This document shows, one piece after another, positions 50,266 through 64,000 of a DNA stretch of 64,000 nucleotides. Where the stretch lies: the NCBI GenBank assembly GCA_040954595.2, contig CM082592.2, positions 7,254,001 to 7,318,000 on the forward strand, written 5' to 3'. How positions within the stretch are numbered: the first letter of the stretch is position 1; each line of letters opens with the position of its first letter. The notes under the pieces are model-generated. The model searched no databases, was not told where the DNA came from, and saw only the letters and a program-made list of their open reading frames with translations. The translations under genes were made by a program, and so were the position numbers. This DNA is from Balanoglossus misakiensis (Eukaryota > Hemichordata).

Positions 50266-51318
50266 ATGGCAGACGAAGCATTAGCTAAGGCAGGGTTACA
50301 TTTCGATGAATTGAACAAAGTACGAGTTCTCGAGCCAGAAATTAATGGACAGACGACAGAGCTCAAAGAGGAGTGCAAGGAGTTCGTAGACAGTAAGTGT
50401 TAATGGTTGGACAAGTTTCTCTGTCGAGAAAGATTCCATTGACAATGTTGTTGACATTTGTTTATTTGGATGCTAGTTACACCACATAACCACCGGTGAG
50501 TTTGAAATGAATTGTGTCCATTGACAGACACTTTCTTCATACTCAACAGAAATTGCCGAATTTCAGAAGATCGTGGGAAGTTTTATAGATGTTGTTGACA
50601 AGGTGTCTAAAGAAGTGGAGAGAGAAAAAATGAAGGTAATCGTGAGGTTCATGTTCAAGATTTTTTACCATTGGTAAACTGTTCACCATATACAGAGATG
50701 TACATGTATCCCATGTGAGTTAATATGAGTATGTAATTGTGTAAACAGAAAAATTTGGCAACAGTCGCATCGTAAAAGTAGAAAATCAATGCCATTGCTT
50801 TTATGTTGACAGGCTATTGGATCCAGAAATTTACTAAAATCAATCGCCAAGCAGAGGGAGGCACAGCAGCAACAACTGCAAGCTCTCATAGCAGAAAAGA
50901 AAACACAGCAAGAAAGGTAACTTTTGGTTATTAACCCTTTCACCCCCAGTTCCCGCTTTAGAGGTCCAACTTTACCATCGAAAAAAGTGGGTTTGGACTG
51001 AACCATGGTGATGAAAGGGTTAAACTTGATTAGGTGGGCGATGGCCAACTTCGTTCCCCAACATGCACCAATCAGCTGTTGTGGTTCAAGTCACCTGACC
51101 GCAGTTTTAACTTTCAGAGATATTTAAATGTACATATTCAAATTGTGATGCCATTTATGGTATGTGCATACAGTGTAGACATTACAGGTCCGCGTATTTT
51201 CACAAAATATTAACTGATGTTCTCTGCGTTTTACAGATACAGAATGCAATACAATTCCTTGGTGAAAGAGGAAGCGGAACAGAGTGAATTTATCGAACAG
51301 TTTATTCTTCAAAAGTGA
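50266..51318 (+). CDS. ift20: Intraflagellar transport protein 20
   Basis: Seen: exons 50266-50392, 50550-50635, 50813-50916 and 51237-51318 encode 132 residues, the same length as the human protein. Start [16 protein letters not shown] is chosen because it aligns with the human N-terminus; an in-frame ATG 42 bases upstream (50224) would add 14 residues. Blocks [32 protein letters not shown] and [12 protein letters not shown] are near-identical to the family, and the whole protein is a coiled coil. Known: IFT20 is an IFT-B subunit that also sits at the Golgi with GMAP210 and sorts membrane cargo to cilia. An AATAAA lies at 51461-51466. The neighbour TMEM97 is tail-to-tail. Intron 3 carries a short inverted-repeat element. 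Confidence 0.98.
50931..51023. mobile_element. MITE-like element, TTAACCCTTTCA family
   Basis: A 93-base element in IFT20 intron 3 with terminal inverted repeats TTAACCCTTTCA and TGAAAGGGTTAA. Its inner parts are also complementary (GGTCCAACTTT versus the later GTTTGGACTGAACCATGG region in part). Diverged or partial copies occur at 18196-18288, 47263-47300 and 62475-62497. It has no coding capacity. Confidence 0.65.
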
Positions 51319-51460
51319 AAAAACAAAGATGTCATCATATTGTCCGTCCTTTGGCCTTGTGTACAGTTTACCTTTGGGTCATTTCAGAAGTCAAGATTTG
51401 ATGTACTTTTTCCTTTTTTGAACTTGTATATTTATGCATAATGTTGTATATAACCGGTAG

Positions 51461-51466
51461 AATAAA
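51461..51466 (+). terminator. Poly(A) signal of IFT20
   Basis: AATAAA 143 bases after the IFT20 stop codon. Transcription from TMEM97 on the other strand ends about 300 bases to the right. Confidence 0.7.
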
Positions 51467-51799
51467 ATGCAAAGACATAACTTTGACAGCTTCATGACTG
51501 TCACTACAGGTATTGTGTAACAGTTAGTGAAATAGCCGTCACCAAAAACTCTTTTCCAGTCAAGCGGCAGTTTTGTCCATGTGAATGTGTTCATTCACAT
51601 TGATGAGGTGAACATTTTGTTTTTCTGGAAATTCAGTTGAACATCCCTGGGTAGCAAATATGCCTAGTACCATGATTGCTGTGGGATGTCATAAAATTGT
51701 TTCTTTGTAGGAATGTAAATATGATAATTATACAATGCCACTCATGGTCCATCACTCGGCCAGATTACACACAGACACAAAACATGGGTTTAAAAGATA

Positions 51800-51805
51800 T
51801 TTATT
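51800..51805 (-). terminator. Poly(A) signal of TMEM97
   Basis: TTTATT on the plus strand, AATAAA on the minus strand, 58 bases downstream of the TMEM97 stop codon at 51863-51865. Confidence 0.65.
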
Positions 51806-51862
51806 TCTAATTCGTCACTGACTAAAACACAGGAATGTACATTTTAAAATCAACACATCAAA

Positions 51863-53076
51863 CTAAAGAAACTTCTTATGATCTGTGCCAAAATCTTTGC
51901 CGAAGAGTGCGGAAAAGAGCAACAGCAGCGGCACTATCAAATACGGAGAATACACTGCTCCGAGGAAGAGTCTCTCGTGGATGGTCCCCGGTCCGGGATA
52001 TTCACTCCGGGAGAAGTCGTGGAAGAGAATATGTGCCAGGATCGCGATGACCGTCGTTGCCACGTGACTGGAGTACACTATCAGTGGGACGCGTATTTTC
52101 TTGACTTGTCCTGAAAGTAAAAGTGAATAAGATTCTTTTCAAATTTGACTAGGCAGCTGAACGTCTTTATCTAGGACAACATGGAAACACTGTACAACTG
52201 AATTCCTACAGAAACAAGATTCTTTTCTCCATCTCTCATAGTGACCTACTCTCGTCTGCAATATCACCGCGTCTTTCGAAATTCTCACCTTGATAGAAAG
52301 CACGCGCTGCGACAAAGAAGAACGGAAACTGGAACAGCAATTCGCAGATACAGAATGATTTGAACCAAACTGGGGGGTCCATCATCATGGGATCTTTAAA
52401 CTTATGACAGTACCATTCTAGGGTGTCTGTTAGCTGTGAATTGGAAGAGGAAAGGCTATCAGGTTCAGTTAATTTGGTAGTGGGTGAGCTGGCAAAATCT
52501 ATATTTCTTTTGGGGAGGGGGGGGGGGTCGGGGGTTCTTACGTTTTACATCAGTCACGAGCACTGATGGCTGTGAGTCACTATTAAACAGCTCTTTTTCT
52601 CTCCTTTCATCATTTAGCTTTCCGTCAAAGGATCCCTCATATAAAGTGTAATTTGTACAAATATATTTTTACTTGTAAAAACTTAGAAATTAGACTTAAA
52701 AATTTACGGCTGAATACACAAAACTCGTATTTTTTTAAAATTCAAATTGCGTGTTGAAGTTTACGTGGAAAGGTTCTGACTGACACGTTGCAATCGTAAA
52801 TGATACCGTATAAATACATGATCACTGAACTTTGCAAGTCACACGAACAGGCGATATTGAGTTCAAAGGTCACCAGCTCTACTGTCTATGTGTACGTGTA
52901 AACGTACGGTATCACGAAAGCCTAGTTCGGTCTTTTGAAACAATCAGCCTCGTCTTTGCACTTACCATTTTAGGATACCATTCTTTAGGTAAAACCGACT
53001 GCGCGTCTATTAAGACTGTAATCGGAATGTGCGAGACGAAGTACAAGAGAAACACGGCGTTCAAGATACGAGCCAT
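51863..53076 (-). CDS. tmem97: TMEM97 / sigma-2 receptor
   Basis: Seen: three exons, 53076-52966, 52433-52289 and 52110-51863, encode 167 residues (human 176). Four hydrophobic segments form the EXPERA fold: FLLYFVSHIPITVLIDAQ, then WFKSFCICELLFQFPFFFV, YSSHVATTVIAILAHILF and YSPYLIVPLLLLF. Acidic residues of the EXPERA pocket fall in ID-AQ and CE-LLFQ. Family blocks are VLPKEWYP, FKDP, PP-WFKSF and HERL. The C-terminus KKFL fits a dilysine KKxx ER-retrieval signal; the human end is also Lys-rich. Known: an ER/lysosome membrane protein that binds sterols, regulates NPC1 and is induced by SREBP. An upstream reading frame sits in the 5' UTR. The gene lies tail-to-tail with IFT20 and head-after-tail with the EFCAB5-like gene on the same strand. 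Confidence 0.96.
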
Positions 53077-53085
53077 CTTGGATGA

Positions 53086-53163
53086 TCAGCTGGGGTGTCC
53101 GATGAAATGACCCCCTAGGTTGCTCGTAAATTCGTCATCTTCGCTACGTTGCGTCGTCGCCAT
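53086..53163 (-). promoter_or_regulatory. Upstream ORF in the TMEM97 leader
   Basis: An ATG at 53163 (ATGGCGACGACG) opens a 25-codon frame that stops with TGA at 53088-53086, in frame with and only 9 bases before the TMEM97 ATG at 53076. If the transcript starts to the right of 53163, it should reduce or tune TMEM97 translation. The start site is unknown. Confidence 0.5.
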
Positions 53164-53961
53164 GGTAGCAGTTCGCCTGCCAACCATGTTTGAGCTAAAA
53201 CAATCTCGTTGACAGTGGGAACTAGTATATCTATGCATACTGTACCTACATCGTCCTTATTTCTTTATTATTTCGTCGTCCATATTGTTCCACAACTAAT
53301 TACACCATTGATCTTTTGGAAGTTTAAAGTTTAGATGAAAAATATTTCCCTGATTTTGGGCATTGTTGATTCTCCTTGCTTTGTGAAGTTTATGGAATGT
53401 AGTAAAACTTCATAGAAACATGGCTTAGCTTTGCAAGGTATATGGGTGTAAAGTAGTAAATCACTCACACTGAACTGAAGTGGGAAAGAAAAAATGTTGG
53501 CTTTTATTCATAAATCGCATGGAATTCAGTTTATGTATGCCACAAATGTTACAAATCATGCAAAATTAAACAAAAAATATACAAAACAGGTTTTTATTTG
53601 TCCTTGTAAGTTCTGGTTCTTGTGATTGGCAAATGAACTGTGGAGACAGACATGAAGAACGTGACTTTATTTGGCAATTCAGAAATATTGTTGGCATAAT
53701 ACGTTGAAGAGAAGATGGAATTATCATCCGTAAAAGTCTGTAACCCCGTAACAGTAAATGCAAAATTTGGCAAATAGCTAGTAAGATGCACAATTAATGT
53801 TAGATAATATAATACAACATTTGGAAAGACTCAAGATTTATAAATGGAATCTTGCATATATATTTTTTATACTACAAAGAACATTTGTTCAGGATATTGA
53901 CACTTCTTTCCATGACGAAAGTTAGCTTTGCAGAAAATAAAGTTCGTAATCTCGTGATGTT

Positions 53962-64000
<10,039 letters not shown>

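Overview
The window is nuclear DNA from an animal. Its genes are split by spliceosomal introns with GT..AG borders, it carries simple repeats and short non-autonomous repeats, and long stretches lack genes. Every recognisable protein is a metazoan family. Gene density, short compact exons and conserved IFT20/TMEM97 linkage suit a marine invertebrate, probably a deuterostome such as an amphioxus or acorn worm. The species cannot be fixed from the sequence alone. I rebuilt exon chains by hand from splice sites, reading phase and protein family knowledge.

Layout from left to right. (1) 9-4778, minus: 5' part of a long-chain fatty acid transport protein / very-long-chain acyl-CoA synthetase (SLC27 family), running off the left edge. 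(2) 10552-15300, plus: a TATA promoter, a non-coding first exon and a 182-residue secreted precursor with three tandem four-cysteine peptides, each preceded by a dibasic site. I recognise no family for it. (3) 15611-19728, minus, tail-to-tail with the previous gene: RNF25 (RWD plus RING E3 ligase) with a 1-base frameshift in the RING exon and an unusually long charged tail bearing three PPGF motifs. (4) 19.8-31.1 kb: gene-poor DNA with a foldback repeat and an isolated exon-like piece. (5) 31.1-33.9 kb, minus: a spliced, apparently non-coding transcript made of duplicated exon units, with a 130-bp tandem array in one intron. (6) 33.9-36.4 kb, plus, head-to-head with it: a protein with the PAW domain of peptide:N-glycanase, a basic tail and a C-terminal CaaX box. 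(7) 36.4-42.6 kb: no gene seen. (8) 42.6-50.0 kb, plus: a secreted, probably GPI-anchored alpha-carbonic anhydrase. (9) 50.2-51.5 kb, plus: IFT20. (10) 51.8-53.2 kb, minus: TMEM97. (11) 53.5-64 kb, minus: a large EFCAB5-like protein running off the right edge.

Two links stand out. IFT20 and TMEM97 lie tail-to-tail as in human 17q11.2, and EFCAB5 is on the same human chromosome arm, so 50-64 kb looks like an ancient linkage block. The strongest candidates for something undescribed are the tandem four-cysteine peptide precursor and the prenylated stand-alone PAW protein. The PPGF motifs in the RNF25 tail are a third, testable lead.
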